Source of the DNA: an uncultured Lachnospiraceae bacterium
GTDB lineage: Bacteria > Bacillota > Clostridia > Lachnospirales > Lachnospiraceae
NCBI GenBank assembly: GCA_910587155.1
Contig: CAJULA010000007.1
Location: 1-64,000 of the forward strand
DNA length: 64,000 nt
Reading direction: 5' to 3'
This document shows, piece by piece, positions 41,376-51,252 of the stretch. Numbering within the stretch: position 1 is the stretch's first letter; the number at the start of each line of letters is the position of its first letter. The position numbers and the translations under genes were made by a program. The notes under the pieces are model-generated. The model saw only the letters and a program-made list of their open reading frames with translations, was not told the DNA's origin and ran no database searches.

Positions 41376-43664
41376 TTAGACTCTGTTATAATTAATCAGG
41401 CAGCCTTTTAAAATAATCTCCCTCTCCTCCTGCGTCATCTCCGAAAGGTGCAGGGTAAACGGCAGCAGCGCGCCGTCCTTTACCACATAAGCCGCAATAT
41501 CCACGGCTGCTTCCTCCACGGCTTTCCTGATGCCGGGGATAAAGAGGTAATCCATCTCCCCGAAAGGAAGCTGTCCCCGGTCAATCAGAAACGGCAGCAT
41601 ACCCCAGTTGATCAGATTCGAGCGGTAACGTTTGGTGGCATATTCATGGGCGATATTGGCCCAGCCGCCCAGTACCTTCTGACAGGAGGCCGCCTGCTCT
41701 CTGGCAGAGCCGTCTCCCGGCTTTACGGCAAAGATCACGGAGCCAAAGCCCATGGTTCCCTCGCCCGCCTGCGGGAACTGTGCCTGCACGCTCTCCATCA
41801 CTTCTTTCAACTGTGGAAGTTCCTCCAGCGGACACCGCCCTTCCATCACTGCCTTCTGGGCACGCTGGATTTCCTTTGCACGCCCCACATATTCCGGCAC
41901 TCTCCTTGAGAGCGTGAATTCCGCCAGTCCCAGCGGGTTGGAGCGATAGGAGGAGGTCTCTCCGGAAGGAATCAGTTCGTCAGTGGTCGTCACGGGATCG
42001 TGGATTTCCGCCGCTACCTGCAAAAGCAGATTCTCCGCAAGCTCTGTCATCTGCGGCCAGTCCTTAATATTGGGCCCCAAATGGATTTCCGCGGAAGGAT
42101 CAACCTGCCCATGAGAATCGAATACCCGGTTTTCATAAATGGTCGAGTCAAAATAATACCGGTACCGGTTCCTTGTACCCGTAAATTCTGTCGCCGGTGT
42201 CAGCACACCCTTATTGGCTGCCGTTGCCGCGATGGATCTGGCATCCATCAGCGCCACGGACGCGATCTGTCCGCTCTGCAGCTTAGAGCCTTCCCTGTTG
42301 GGGAAATTTCTCGTGGAGTGACGGATGGAAAAGGCATGATTGGCCGGCGTATCTCCCGCACCAAAACAGGGTCCGCAAAATGCGGTTTTCAGTACTGCGC
42401 CGCTCGCCATAATGGCTGCCGCACAGCCGTTTTTGATCAGCTCCATATAAATCGGCATGGAGGCAGGGTAAACGCTCAGCGAAAATGCATCCGCACCGAT
42501 CGAAGCCCCCCTTAAAATATCCGCCGCCGCGCAGATATTTTCAAACCCGCCGCCGGCGCAGCCCGCAATGATTCCCTGATCCACACAAAATCTGCCGTCC
42601 CTGACCTTATCCTTCAGAGAATACTCCACCGCACCGCCAAGGCTCACCTGCGCCCGTTTCTCCACATCCGCAATCACATCCAGGGGATTGGCGCGCACTT
42701 CGTCAATGGTATAGGTATTGCTGGGATGGAAAGGCATCGCAATCATCGGCTCGATCTCATCCAGTGCCACACGGATCACACCACTATAATAAGCCGCTTC
42801 CCCAGGCGCCAGCCGTGCATACTCATCACCCCGGCCGTGAATCTCATAAAATTCCCGGATCGTGTCATCCGTCACCCAGATGGAAGAAAGACAGGTGGTC
42901 TCTGTTGTCATTACATCAATGCCAATCCTGAAATCCGCACTCAGCCCTTTTACGCCCGGCCCCACAAATTCCATGACTTTATTGTTTACATAACCGCAAT
43001 CAAACACCGCCCCGATAATGGCAAGCGCCACATCCTGAGGACCCACGCCCGGTCTGGGCTCTCCGCTCAGATAGACCGCCACAACCTCCGGCATATTGAT
43101 GTCATAGGTCTGACTTAACAGCTGTTTCACCAGTTCAGGGCCGCCTTCTCCCATGGCCATCGTACCAAGCGCGCCATAGCGGGTATGACTGTCAGAACCC
43201 AGTATCATCCTGCCGCCGCCTGCCAGCATTTCCCTGGCATACTGGTGGATAACCGCCTGATGAGGCGGAACATAGACCCCGCCATATTTTCTGGCACAGG
43301 ACAAACCAAACATATGATCGTCCTCATTAATCGTGCCGCCCACCGCACAGAGGGAATTGTGACAGTTGGTCAGCACATAGGGTATGGGAAACTTTTCCAG
43401 TCCCGAGGCGCGGGCCGTCTGTATGATTCCCACAAAGGTAATATCATGGCTTGTCAGCTTGTCAAAGCGTATCTTCAGCTTTTCCATATTGCCGGAAGTG
43501 TTGTGCGCCTCCAGGATCCCATAGCTGATCGTCTGCCTTGCCGCATCTTCTTTTGTCACGCTCTTTCCCGTCAGGCTGCGTACCACCTCTAAAGCACGGG
43601 GGGAATCTTCTACAATGCGGTTTCCGCCAACCAGATAGGCACCGCCGTCCGATAAATGAATCAT
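41376..43664 (-). CDS. Aconitase-family hydratase (YbhJ-like)
   Basis: 762 residues from the ATG at 43664 (AAGGAGG six bases before). Aconitase/isopropylmalate isomerase superfamily: the 4Fe-4S ligand cysteines are in IIAGCAGGGFENI and the CxxC of AFCGPCFGAGD. Other motifs are ILGSDSHTRYGALGTMAMGE, HSTRNFPNREGSKLQ and the swivel-domain RYRSNLINWGMLPF. Not a canonical AcnA or LeuC by its divergent N-terminus, and closest to the YbhJ-type paralogues. Substrate uncertain: citrate/aconitate or another tricarboxylate. No leuD or citrate synthase neighbours. Cotranscription with glgP upstream is broken by a terminator. Confidence 0.8.
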   Translation of the reverse strand: MIHLSDGGAYLVGGNRIVEDSPRALEVVRSLTGKSVTKEDAARQTISYGILEAHNTSGNMEKLKIRFDKLTSHDITFVGIIQTARASGLEKFPIPYVLTNCHNSLCAVGGTINEDDHMFGLSCARKYGGVYVPPHQAVIHQYAREMLAGGGRMILGSDSHTRYGALGTMAMGEGGPELVKQLLSQTYDINMPEVVAVYLSGEPRPGVGPQDVALAIIGAVFDCGYVNNKVMEFVGPGVKGLSADFRIGIDVMTTETTCLSSIWVTDDTIREFYEIHGRGDEYARLAPGEAAYYSGVIRVALDEIEPMIAMPFHPSNTYTIDEVRANPLDVIADVEKRAQVSLGGAVEYSLKDKVRDGRFCVDQGIIAGCAGGGFENICAAADILRGASIGADAFSLSVYPASMPIYMELIKNGCAAAIMASGAVLKTAFCGPCFGAGDTPANHAFSIRHSTRNFPNREGSKLQSGQIASVALMDARSIAATAANKGVLTPATEFTGTRNRYRYYFDSTIYENRVFDSHGQVDPSAEIHLGPNIKDWPQMTELAENLLLQVAAEIHDPVTTTDELIPSGETSSYRSNPLGLAEFTLSRRVPEYVGRAKEIQRAQKAVMEGRCPLEELPQLKEVMESVQAQFPQAGEGTMGFGSVIFAVKPGDGSAREQAASCQKVLGGWANIAHEYATKRYRSNLINWGMLPFLIDRGQLPFGEMDYLFIPGIRKAVEEAAVDIAAYVVKDGALLPFTLHLSEMTQEEREIILKGCLINYNRV

Positions 43665-43686
43665 CTTATTCCTCCTTATAAACAAA

Positions 43687-43707
43687 GCCGCCGACAGCGC
43701 CGACGGC
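43687..43707 (-). terminator. Terminator after glgP
   Basis: Minus strand GCCGTCGGC-gct-GTCGGCGGC (9 bp, two G-U) followed by TTTGTTTA, between glgP and the hydratase gene. Confidence 0.65.
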
Positions 43708-43730
43708 TTTTCTGATATGAGACTTCTTTC

Positions 43731-46199
43731 TTATAATACAACCTTATCCAGATGCCAGATCTCATCCACATATTCCTGAATGGTACGGTCCGACGTAAAT
43801 TTACCGCAGTGCGCCACATTGAGGATCGCGCTCTTGGCCCAGCCGTCTTCATTCCTGTACGCCGCTTCCACCCGCTTCTGCGCCTCTGCATAGGAGCGGA
43901 AATCTTTGAGGATAAAATACGTATCCGCCTTTGACGTGCTGAGGGTATTGAGCAGAGAATTGTACAGGTCGCGGAACAATTCCGGATTATCCGGTGCAAA
44001 AGTACCGTTGATCAGCTCCATCAGAACCCGTCTTACATCCGGGTCGTCATTGAAGATCTCCATCGGATTGTAGCCGCCGTAGTTCTCATACTGGATGACT
44101 TCATCGGAACTGAGGCCGAAGATAAAGGCATTCTCTTCCCCCACTTCTTCCACGATCTCCACATTGGCACCATCCATCGTACCGAGTGTCAGTGCACCGT
44201 TGAGCATAAACTTCATATTGCCCGTACCGGAGGCCTCCTTGCTCGCCGTGGAAATCTGCTCGGAAACATCTGCCGCCGCAAAGATCCATTCTGCGTTGGA
44301 TACCCGGTAGTTTTCGATAAATACCACTTTGATCCGGTCTTTGATATCGGGATCGTTATTCACCACATCCGCCACAGATGTGATCAGCTTGATCGTCAGC
44401 TTGGCGATCTTGTAGCCGGCCGCCGCCTTGGCGCCGAAAATAAAGGTCCTCGGATAAAAATCCATCTCCGGATTGTCTTTTAACTGATTATAAAGGTACA
44501 TCACATGCAGAATATTCAGAAGCTGCCTCTTGTATTCATGGAGCCGTTTTACCTGTACATCAAAGATGGAACGGGGATTCACTTCGATCCCGTTATGCTC
44601 TCTGATATATTCCGCAAGCCGTACTTTATTGCGGTATTTGATATTCATAAATTCATGCTGGGCTTTCCTGTCATCCGCATAGAGGGACAGCTTGCCAATG
44701 GCGGAAAGATCGGTGATCCATTCATCGCCCACCTTCTCTGTCACCCATTTCGCCAACAGGGGATTGCCGTGAAGCAGAAAGCGCCGCTGGGTGATGCCGT
44801 TCGTCTTGTTATTGAACTTCTCCGGCATCATCTCATAAAAGTCCCTCAGCTCCTGTTTCTTCAGAATTTCCGTATGCAGTCTTGCCACACCATTGACAGA
44901 ATAGCCTGCGGCAATCGCAAGATGAGCCATCTTCACCTGTCCGTCATAAAGTATTGCCATCTTACGCACTTTTTCATGATTGCCGGGATATTTTTTCTCA
45001 ATCTCCAGAATAAATCTGCGGTTGATCTCCTCAATGATCTGATAAATACGGGGCAGCAGTCTGGAAAACAGCTCGATCGGCCATTTTTCAAGCGCCTCGG
45101 CCATGATCGTATGGTTGGTATAAGCACAGGTCTTTGTGGTGACTTCCCATGCCTCTTCCCATGTCAGATAATACTCATCCATCAGTACACGCATCAGCTC
45201 CGCCACCGCGACTGTGGGATGGGTGTCATTAAGCTGGAAGGTGGCCTTCTCATAAAATCTGCGCACATCCTGGTGGCTTCTCATATATTTGGAAACCGCC
45301 TCCTGTACGGAAGCAGAGATAAAGAAATACTGCTGTTTCAGACGCAGCTCCTTCCCTGCATAATGATTATCATTGGGGTAGAGCACTTCCACGATATTCC
45401 TCGCCAGATTTTCCTGCTCCACCGCTTTCTGATAATTTCCTTTATCAAAAGAATTCAGTTCGAAACATTCCATCGGCTCCGCGTCCCAGATACGGAGCGT
45501 GTTAACGACGCCATTGCCATAACCCACGATCGGCAGGTCATAGGGCACTGCCTTTACGGACTGATAGCCCTCCTGTACGAAGTGCTGACGGCCCTTCTCA
45601 TCGGTGCGGACAGTCACATAGCCGCCGAATTTTACTTCCTTTGTATATTCGGGGCGGCGCAGTTCGAACGGATTGCCGTCCACAAGCCAGTTATCCGGCA
45701 CTTCGATCTGATACCCGTCGCGGATCTCCTGTTTGAACATCCCATAGCGATAACGGATGCCGCAGCCATATGCCGCATAGCCCAGTGTGGCAAGGGAATC
45801 CAGGAAGCAGGCTGCCAGACGGCCCAGACCGCCGTTGCCAAGCGCCGGATCGGGCTCCTGATCCTCGATCACATTGATATCCACGCCCAGTTCTTCCAGC
45901 GCCTTCTTCACATCTTCGTAAGCCTGAAGGTTGATCATATTGTTGCCCAGTGCCCTTCCCATCAGGAATTCCATGGACATATAATAAACGATCTTCACAT
46001 CCTGTTTTTCGTATTCTTTCTGGCTGTTCATCCAGTTATCTATGATGGCATCCTTAATCGCGTAGGAAACCGCCTGGAAGATCTGCTGAGGTGTGGCCTC
46101 CTGCATGGTCTTGCGGTACAGTGTCCTTACATTATATAAGACACTCCGCTTGAATAACTCTGTATCAAAGGAAAGTTTCTTTACCTGTTTCTTGATCAT
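43731..46199 (-). CDS. glgP: Glycogen/starch alpha-glucan phosphorylase
   Basis: Phosphorolyses alpha-1,4-glucans to glucose-1-phosphate. 822 residues. Catalytic and PLP region: EASGTGNMKFMLNGALTLGT (Lys binds PLP) and TMDGANVEI. Other family blocks are GNGGLGRLAACFLDSLATLG near the N-terminus, NDTHPTVAVAEL, and the VKRLHEYKRQLLNILHV helix. Full length, and close to the muscle-type consensus; a 'maltodextrin' phosphorylase cannot be excluded. ATG with GAGGAGG upstream. The 113-bp gap before it (after ileS) holds a GC-rich hairpin (GGCCCGGGGCC-like) with no U-run. Confidence 0.96.
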   Translation of the reverse strand: MIKKQVKKLSFDTELFKRSVLYNVRTLYRKTMQEATPQQIFQAVSYAIKDAIIDNWMNSQKEYEKQDVKIVYYMSMEFLMGRALGNNMINLQAYEDVKKALEELGVDINVIEDQEPDPALGNGGLGRLAACFLDSLATLGYAAYGCGIRYRYGMFKQEIRDGYQIEVPDNWLVDGNPFELRRPEYTKEVKFGGYVTVRTDEKGRQHFVQEGYQSVKAVPYDLPIVGYGNGVVNTLRIWDAEPMECFELNSFDKGNYQKAVEQENLARNIVEVLYPNDNHYAGKELRLKQQYFFISASVQEAVSKYMRSHQDVRRFYEKATFQLNDTHPTVAVAELMRVLMDEYYLTWEEAWEVTTKTCAYTNHTIMAEALEKWPIELFSRLLPRIYQIIEEINRRFILEIEKKYPGNHEKVRKMAILYDGQVKMAHLAIAAGYSVNGVARLHTEILKKQELRDFYEMMPEKFNNKTNGITQRRFLLHGNPLLAKWVTEKVGDEWITDLSAIGKLSLYADDRKAQHEFMNIKYRNKVRLAEYIREHNGIEVNPRSIFDVQVKRLHEYKRQLLNILHVMYLYNQLKDNPEMDFYPRTFIFGAKAAAGYKIAKLTIKLITSVADVVNNDPDIKDRIKVVFIENYRVSNAEWIFAAADVSEQISTASKEASGTGNMKFMLNGALTLGTMDGANVEIVEEVGEENAFIFGLSSDEVIQYENYGGYNPMEIFNDDPDVRRVLMELINGTFAPDNPELFRDLYNSLLNTLSTSKADTYFILKDFRSYAEAQKRVEAAYRNEDGWAKSAILNVAHCGKFTSDRTIQEYVDEIWHLDKVVL

Positions 46200-46312
46200 A
46201 TTGTCCTCCTCTTCAGGTAGCTGTATCTGTAACGGTTATGTCTCTGCAGACGGCCCCGGGCCGTGTCCGGCCCGGCTGTCCGGTCATTACCGCTATGAGT
46301 ATACCACTTTTT

Positions 46313-49300
46313 TTATAACTTTTCCACACCTATAGCCACATTCTCGCCATTGATGTTCCATTCTTTCTGCCCTGATATGGATTTTTCATACGCAATCTCA
46401 TCAGCCAGCACCTTTGCAGAAATGCTGTCCGCATTTCCGCGCACGATCTCCGCAATCCGCTCATTGCCCTGCAGGGATACCCGGATATGATCCGTCACCT
46501 CAAATCCTGCTTCTTTACGCATAGTCTGAATCTTGCTGATGATCTCATAGACAAACCCTTCTTCGATCAGCGCCTTTGTCAGATTCGTGTCCAGTACGAC
46601 CGTGATACTTCCATAACTTTCGGATACAAAGCCTTCCACCTGCGCCGCATCAATCAGCAAATCGTCTTTTTCCAGTACTTCTTCCTGTCCCTCAAGTGTG
46701 ATCTTCAGAGAGCCCGTTTCATTGATTTCATCCATGGCCCGGTTGCCGTCCAGCTCTGCCAGCAGTTCCTTAAGCGCGTTTAAGCGCCTGCCAAAGCGTC
46801 TGCCCAGCGTTTTCAGCTGCGGCTTGAACGTATAGGATGTAAAGTCCCGTACATCCTGCGAATAGATCACTTCCTTCACATTCAGTTCATCTTCAATGAT
46901 CTCTTTATAAAAATCAGACAATTCTTTTTCTGCTTTTACATACATGCGGGCAATGGGCTGACGGTTTTTGATAGCCGCCGTATTCCTTGCCGCACGCCCC
47001 AGTACAACCGTCTCCAGCACCGCTTCCATATCCGCTTCCAGCGCCTTGTCGATCAGCGTCTGATCGGCCTGCGGAAAATCACAGAGATGGATGCTTTCCG
47101 GTGCACTCTTATCCACGCTTCGCACCAGATTCTGATAGATCTGCTCTGTCATAAAGGGAATCATCGGTGCTGCCGCTTTTGCTACGGTCACAAGCGCGGT
47201 ATACAGTGTCATATAGGCATTGATCTTATCCTGTTCCATGCCTTTGGCCCAGAAACGTTCTCTGCCCCGGCGCACATACCAGTTACTCATCTCGTCCACA
47301 AATTCCTGCAGCGCCCTGGCAGCTTCCGGAATCCGGTAATTGTCCAGATGGGCGTCCACATCCCCCACCAGTGTATTGAGCCTGGACAGGAGCCATTTGT
47401 CCATAACGGGGAGTCTGTCATATTCCAGCCGGTACTTTGTCGCGTCAAAACCGTCAATATTGGCATACAGCACAAAAAACGCATACGTATTCCAGAGCGT
47501 CCCCATAAACTTGCGCTGCCCCTCCATCACTGCCTTGCCGTGGAAACGATTCGGCAGCCATGGCGCGGAATTGATATAGAAATACCAGCGGATGGCATCT
47601 GCTCCATACTGCGCCAGCGCTTCAAACGGATCCACCGCATTGCCCTTGGATTTGCTCATCTTCTGTCCGTTCTCGTCCTGTACATGTCCCAGTACGATCA
47701 CATTTTCATACGGAGCCCGGTTAAATAACAGTGTGGACTCCGCCAGCAGAGAATAAAACCACCCTCTCGTCTGATCCACAGCCTCGGAAATAAACTGCGC
47801 CGGGAACTGCTGCTCAAACAATTCTTTATTTTCAAAGGGATAATGGTGCTGCGCAAAAGGCATGGCGCCGGAATCAAACCAGCAGTCGATCACCTCCGGC
47901 ACCCGGTGCATCTCGCCGCCGCACGCCGGACATTTCACGGTAATCTCATCAATATACGGCCGGTGCAGTTCCACACTGCGCGCCGCCGGGTTGCCGCTCA
48001 TGCGCTCCAACTCCTCACGGCTGCCGATGGCATGCATATGGCCACAGCCGCACTCCCATACATTCAGAGGCGTGCCCCAGTAACGATTTCTGGAAATACC
48101 CCAGTCCTGAATATTTTCCAGCCAGTCGCCAAACCGGCCTTTACCGATAGATTCAGGAATCCAGTTGATGGTGTTATTGTTGCGGATCAGATCTTCCTTC
48201 ACCGCCGTCATTTTGATAAACCAGGACTCTCTTGCATAATAGATCAGCGGTGTGTCACATCGCCAGCAGAACGGATAATCATGCTCAAACTTCGGCGCGT
48301 CGAACAGTTTGCCCTCTCTGTCAAGGTCACGCAGTATATCCGGATCCGCGTCTTTGACGAATTTTCCCGCATACGGCGTCTCCGGTGTCATGTTGCCTCT
48401 GCCGTCCACAAACTGCACAAACGGCAAGTCATACTTCCTCCCCACCTGGGCGTCATCCTCACCAAACGCAGGCGCGATATGGACAATTCCCGTACCGTCC
48501 GTCATGGTGACATATGTGTCACATGTTACAAAATGTGCTTTTTTCTTCTGCTTTGCCGCGCCTTCTCCCGCGCAGGCAAACAGCGGTTCATATTCCTTAT
48601 ATTCCAGTTCTTTTCCGGTATAACGTTCCAGAATCTCGTAAGCCGCCGTCCCCGTCTCTTCGTCTGCCAGTCTGCCCAGTACTTTGTCGAGCAGTGCCTG
48701 CGCCATATAGTACGTATAGCCGTCCGCTGCCTTTACCTTCACATAAGTCTCATCCGGATGGACACAGAGCGCCAGATTGGAAGGCAGTGTCCAGGGCGTA
48801 GTCGTCCACGCCAGGAAATAGGCCTCTTCTCCCTTTACTTTGAAACGCACGACTGCCGAACGTTCCTTTACCGCCTTATATCCCTGTGCCACCTCATGGG
48901 AGGACAACGGCGTCCCGCAACGAGGACAGTACGGCACGATCTTAAAGCCCTTGTAGAGCAGCCCCTTCTCCCAGATCTCTTTGAGTGCCCACCACTCGGA
49001 TTCGATATAGTCGTCATGATAGGTCACATAAGGGTCATCCATATCCGCCCAGAATCCTACCGTGCCCGAGAAGTCTTCCCACATGCCTTTGTATTTCCAG
49101 ACACTTTCCTTACATTTGGAAATGAAAGGATCCAGACCATATTCTTCGATCTGTTCCTTGCCGTCCAGGCCCAGCAGCTTTTCCACTTCCAGCTCCACCG
49201 GCAGACCGTGGGTGTCCCATCCGGCTTTCCGGGGAACCATGTTTCCTTTCATCGTCCGGTATCTGGGAATCATATCCTTGATGACACGGGTCAGCACATG

Positions 49301-49471
49301 TCCGATATGCGGCTTGCCATTGGCCGTGGGCGGCCCGTCATAAAAAGTATACACCGGCCCTTCCTTGCGGCTTTCCATGCTCTTTCTGAAGATGTCATGA
49401 TCACGCCAGAATTGTTCCACTTCCTTTTCTCTGTTAACAAAATTTAAATCTGTTGATACTTTCTGATACAT
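46313..49471 (-). CDS. ileS: Isoleucyl-tRNA synthetase
   Basis: Class I synthetase. 1052 residues from the ATG at 49471 (GGAGGG, five bases). HIGH motif is at 55-58 (GKPHIGHVLT), the CP1 editing domain follows with TTTPWTLPSN and DGTGIVHIAPAFGEDD, then WGISRNRYWGTPL and KMSKS in GQKMSKSKGNAVDPF. The C-terminal anticodon-binding part ends with a domain of the long eukaryote-like IleRS2 type, with no zinc finger at the end. IleRS2-type enzymes are often mupirocin-resistant; this would need an alignment. Controlled by a T-box with an ATC specifier. Confidence 0.96.
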   Translation of the reverse strand: MYQKVSTDLNFVNREKEVEQFWRDHDIFRKSMESRKEGPVYTFYDGPPTANGKPHIGHVLTRVIKDMIPRYRTMKGNMVPRKAGWDTHGLPVELEVEKLLGLDGKEQIEEYGLDPFISKCKESVWKYKGMWEDFSGTVGFWADMDDPYVTYHDDYIESEWWALKEIWEKGLLYKGFKIVPYCPRCGTPLSSHEVAQGYKAVKERSAVVRFKVKGEEAYFLAWTTTPWTLPSNLALCVHPDETYVKVKAADGYTYYMAQALLDKVLGRLADEETGTAAYEILERYTGKELEYKEYEPLFACAGEGAAKQKKKAHFVTCDTYVTMTDGTGIVHIAPAFGEDDAQVGRKYDLPFVQFVDGRGNMTPETPYAGKFVKDADPDILRDLDREGKLFDAPKFEHDYPFCWRCDTPLIYYARESWFIKMTAVKEDLIRNNNTINWIPESIGKGRFGDWLENIQDWGISRNRYWGTPLNVWECGCGHMHAIGSREELERMSGNPAARSVELHRPYIDEITVKCPACGGEMHRVPEVIDCWFDSGAMPFAQHHYPFENKELFEQQFPAQFISEAVDQTRGWFYSLLAESTLLFNRAPYENVIVLGHVQDENGQKMSKSKGNAVDPFEALAQYGADAIRWYFYINSAPWLPNRFHGKAVMEGQRKFMGTLWNTYAFFVLYANIDGFDATKYRLEYDRLPVMDKWLLSRLNTLVGDVDAHLDNYRIPEAARALQEFVDEMSNWYVRRGRERFWAKGMEQDKINAYMTLYTALVTVAKAAAPMIPFMTEQIYQNLVRSVDKSAPESIHLCDFPQADQTLIDKALEADMEAVLETVVLGRAARNTAAIKNRQPIARMYVKAEKELSDFYKEIIEDELNVKEVIYSQDVRDFTSYTFKPQLKTLGRRFGRRLNALKELLAELDGNRAMDEINETGSLKITLEGQEEVLEKDDLLIDAAQVEGFVSESYGSITVVLDTNLTKALIEEGFVYEIISKIQTMRKEAGFEVTDHIRVSLQGNERIAEIVRGNADSISAKVLADEIAYEKSISGQKEWNINGENVAIGVEKL

Positions 49472-49550
49472 CGCGTCCCTCCTATGTGAGAACAAAAGTA
49501 CGCCCTCGTATATTGCGCAGCAAATCTTTTTCCTGTGCACCCCTGCACAT

Positions 49551-49815
49551 AAAAATCCCCGTCCGTAATAGGACAGGGATCAGATTCCGTGTTACCACCT
49601 GTTACGCATACTCCCTTTTCCCTCTTCGGCAATCGGTTCATATGGCTTCCTGTAACGGAGGAAATCCGCCGGGGCTTACTCTGGCTTGTCATTTCGGCGC
49701 CGGGACTCGGAAGTGATCTTCGGCAGCTTCTGACTGATACCGGTCTCTCACCCTCACCGGCTCGCTGGGACGTTTGGAAACTGCTTACTCTCTTCGTCAT
49801 TGTCTTTCTCTTCTT
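49551..49815 (-). promoter_or_regulatory. T-box leader of ileS, isoleucine specifier ATC
   Basis: Minus strand, from the start at about 49815: stem I with AGAGAGTAAGCAG and specifier loop GGTATCAGT (ATC at 49738-49736, isoleucine), then the bulge-containing T-box AGGTGGTAACACGG (49600-49587), which pairs with the uncharged tRNA acceptor end. The terminator ATCCCTGTCCTATTACGGACGGGGATTTTT (49580-49551) follows. Uncharged tRNA-Ile should favour the antiterminator and raise ileS expression. The whole 49541-49815 interval is regulatory. Confidence 0.95.
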
Positions 49816-49822
49816 TTGTAGT

Positions 49823-49852
49823 ATTATAGAGTGGAGGCTCCGGGATTGTCAA
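49823..49852 (-). promoter_or_regulatory. Promoter of the ileS T-box transcript
   Basis: Minus strand TTGACA (49852-49847), 18-bp spacer, TATAAT (49828-49823), both hexamers consensus. Confidence 0.85.
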
Positions 49853-49898
49853 GAGTAAGATTGCCTTTCTCTTCTATCTCACAGACCCGTCTGAACCA

Positions 49899-50952
49899 TT
49901 ATGTTTTCACCATACAACTTTTACGGCAAAAGCAGATCCCATATTTGATGATCTGCAGGTATCCTTCATCCAGCAGGCCGGCAGTATAATTGCGATCCGC
50001 AATCTGCGCCAGGGCGCTGTCGCAGAGCCCTTCCATCTGCGAAAACTTCTTTCCACGGATTGTAGACACCGACACCGCCGAACAGGTAGCCGTCATACCA
50101 TCTGCATACCTCCGCCTCTTTCTCATCCAGTTCATGGGCATGCAGCATCGCCCGCACTTCAGCCTCCGTAAAACCAAAGCAGGAGGCAAATTCCCGGCTG
50201 AGTACCGACGCGATCTTCATATGATTAAGCCCCGTAAAAACCGATTCGCCGGAGATTCTCAGGCAGCCGGTGATCACCGCCAGCTCAAGACTGTCGTTCG
50301 TTTTCAGTGCAGATTCAAACAGCGCACGGATAAACAGTATCATCCTGTCATAAAAGCCGAAAAAATATGCGTTTTCCAGAGGCACATCGTACTCATCCAG
50401 CAGGATTATCACCCGTCTGCCATGATATTGTTCCAGACACTGTGACAGAAAGGCGAGCGCTCTGGTCCAGACAGAGGCCCCTGCCTGTCTGTTCATCATA
50501 TCTTCATACTGCCGCCTCTGCGCCTCTGTCAGAGAATCACCGAGAAGTACATAGCGGTGGCGTATATATTCCCTGGAAATCGCATCCAGGATATTGTCAT
50601 AGGCCATCTCATAATCCGCCTGTTTCGCTGATTTCAATGTCAGAGAAATCACCGGATACTTTCCCATATGGCACAAATACGCCTCACCTGCCCGCAGGAT
50701 TTCGCATCCGGAAAAATAGTGACGGTTATCCATTCTCGTTCCGTCCGGGCTGATCTCTTCCTCGAAAAAAGTTCTCAGCATGCTCAGCGCCAGTGTCTTT
50801 CCAAAGCGCCGCGGACGGGTCAGTAAGGTCACCTCACCGCCGGAATCCAACAGTTCTTTGATCAGCATCGTTTTGTCTACATAATAATAGTCCTCATCAA
50901 TCATTCTTTTGTAGTTTTCCGTACCGATGGCGATGCGCCGTCTCTCTGCCAT
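49899..50952 (-). pseudogene. Decayed AAA-ATPase/PD-(D/E)XK nuclease-type protein
   Basis: An intact 5' part (50952-49966) encodes an AAA-ATPase-like domain (MAERRRIAIGTENYKRMIDE, then YYYVDKTMLIKELLDSGGEV, RPRRFGKTLALSM with Walker A-like motif, VIILLDEYDVPLENAYF). It reaches the boundary motif YNPWKEV and then continues in a wrong frame. The usual nuclease C-terminus ending resumes in another frame at 49899-50010 (ALAQIADRNYTAGLLDEGYL, then QIIKYGICFCRKSCMVKT). Between them most of the C-terminal nuclease domain (DUF1703-type) is missing, so this is an internal deletion plus frameshift. Such genes are usually many per genome in Lachnospiraceae and are often remnants; role unknown. Confidence 0.8.
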
Positions 50953-51033
50953 ATCACATCCTCCTGTCGTTTCCTTATCAATGCATCCCTCATAGTTTCA
51001 TTATACCAACAAAAACAGGGCATCGCAACGGAT

Positions 51034-51158
51034 TTGCAGGCAGCCACCTGGCTCGTTGCCCGCGGAAGTCAAATGCTTTCAGCACGGTAAGCTGCGGCAT
51101 TTGCCCCTCGCGGCAGTCGCCAAACGCCTGCAGGCAGTCACTTGGCTCGTTGCCCGCG
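51034..51158. repeat. Two-hairpin dispersed repeat, copy 2 (before spoVT)
   Basis: Contains a half hairpin B (51034-51065, TTGCAGGCAGCCACCTGGCT...), hairpin A (51070-51103: CAAATGC-ttt-CAGC-acggtaa-GCTG-cg-GCATTTG) and a full hairpin B (51109-51158), 46/50 identical to 6469-6518. A has changed both arms relative to copy 1 and remains paired. The element ends 95 bp before the spoVT start. A further small hairpin GCAGG-tataaaaa-GCCTGC follows at 51174-51192. Confidence 0.7.
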
Positions 51159-51252
51159 GGAATCAAAATATAGCAGGTATAAAAAGCCTGCATTTACAGA
51201 TAATAGTATCAGAAATTCCGGAAAAAAGCAGACAAATGGAGGAAAAATCAAG

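Noticed and set aside
44505..46139. A 544-aa plus-strand ORF opposite glgP
   Set aside because: Mirror of a highly conserved gene; no ribosome binding site.
47843..49447. A 534-aa plus-strand ORF opposite ileS
   Set aside because: Shadow of ileS, composition is not protein-like.
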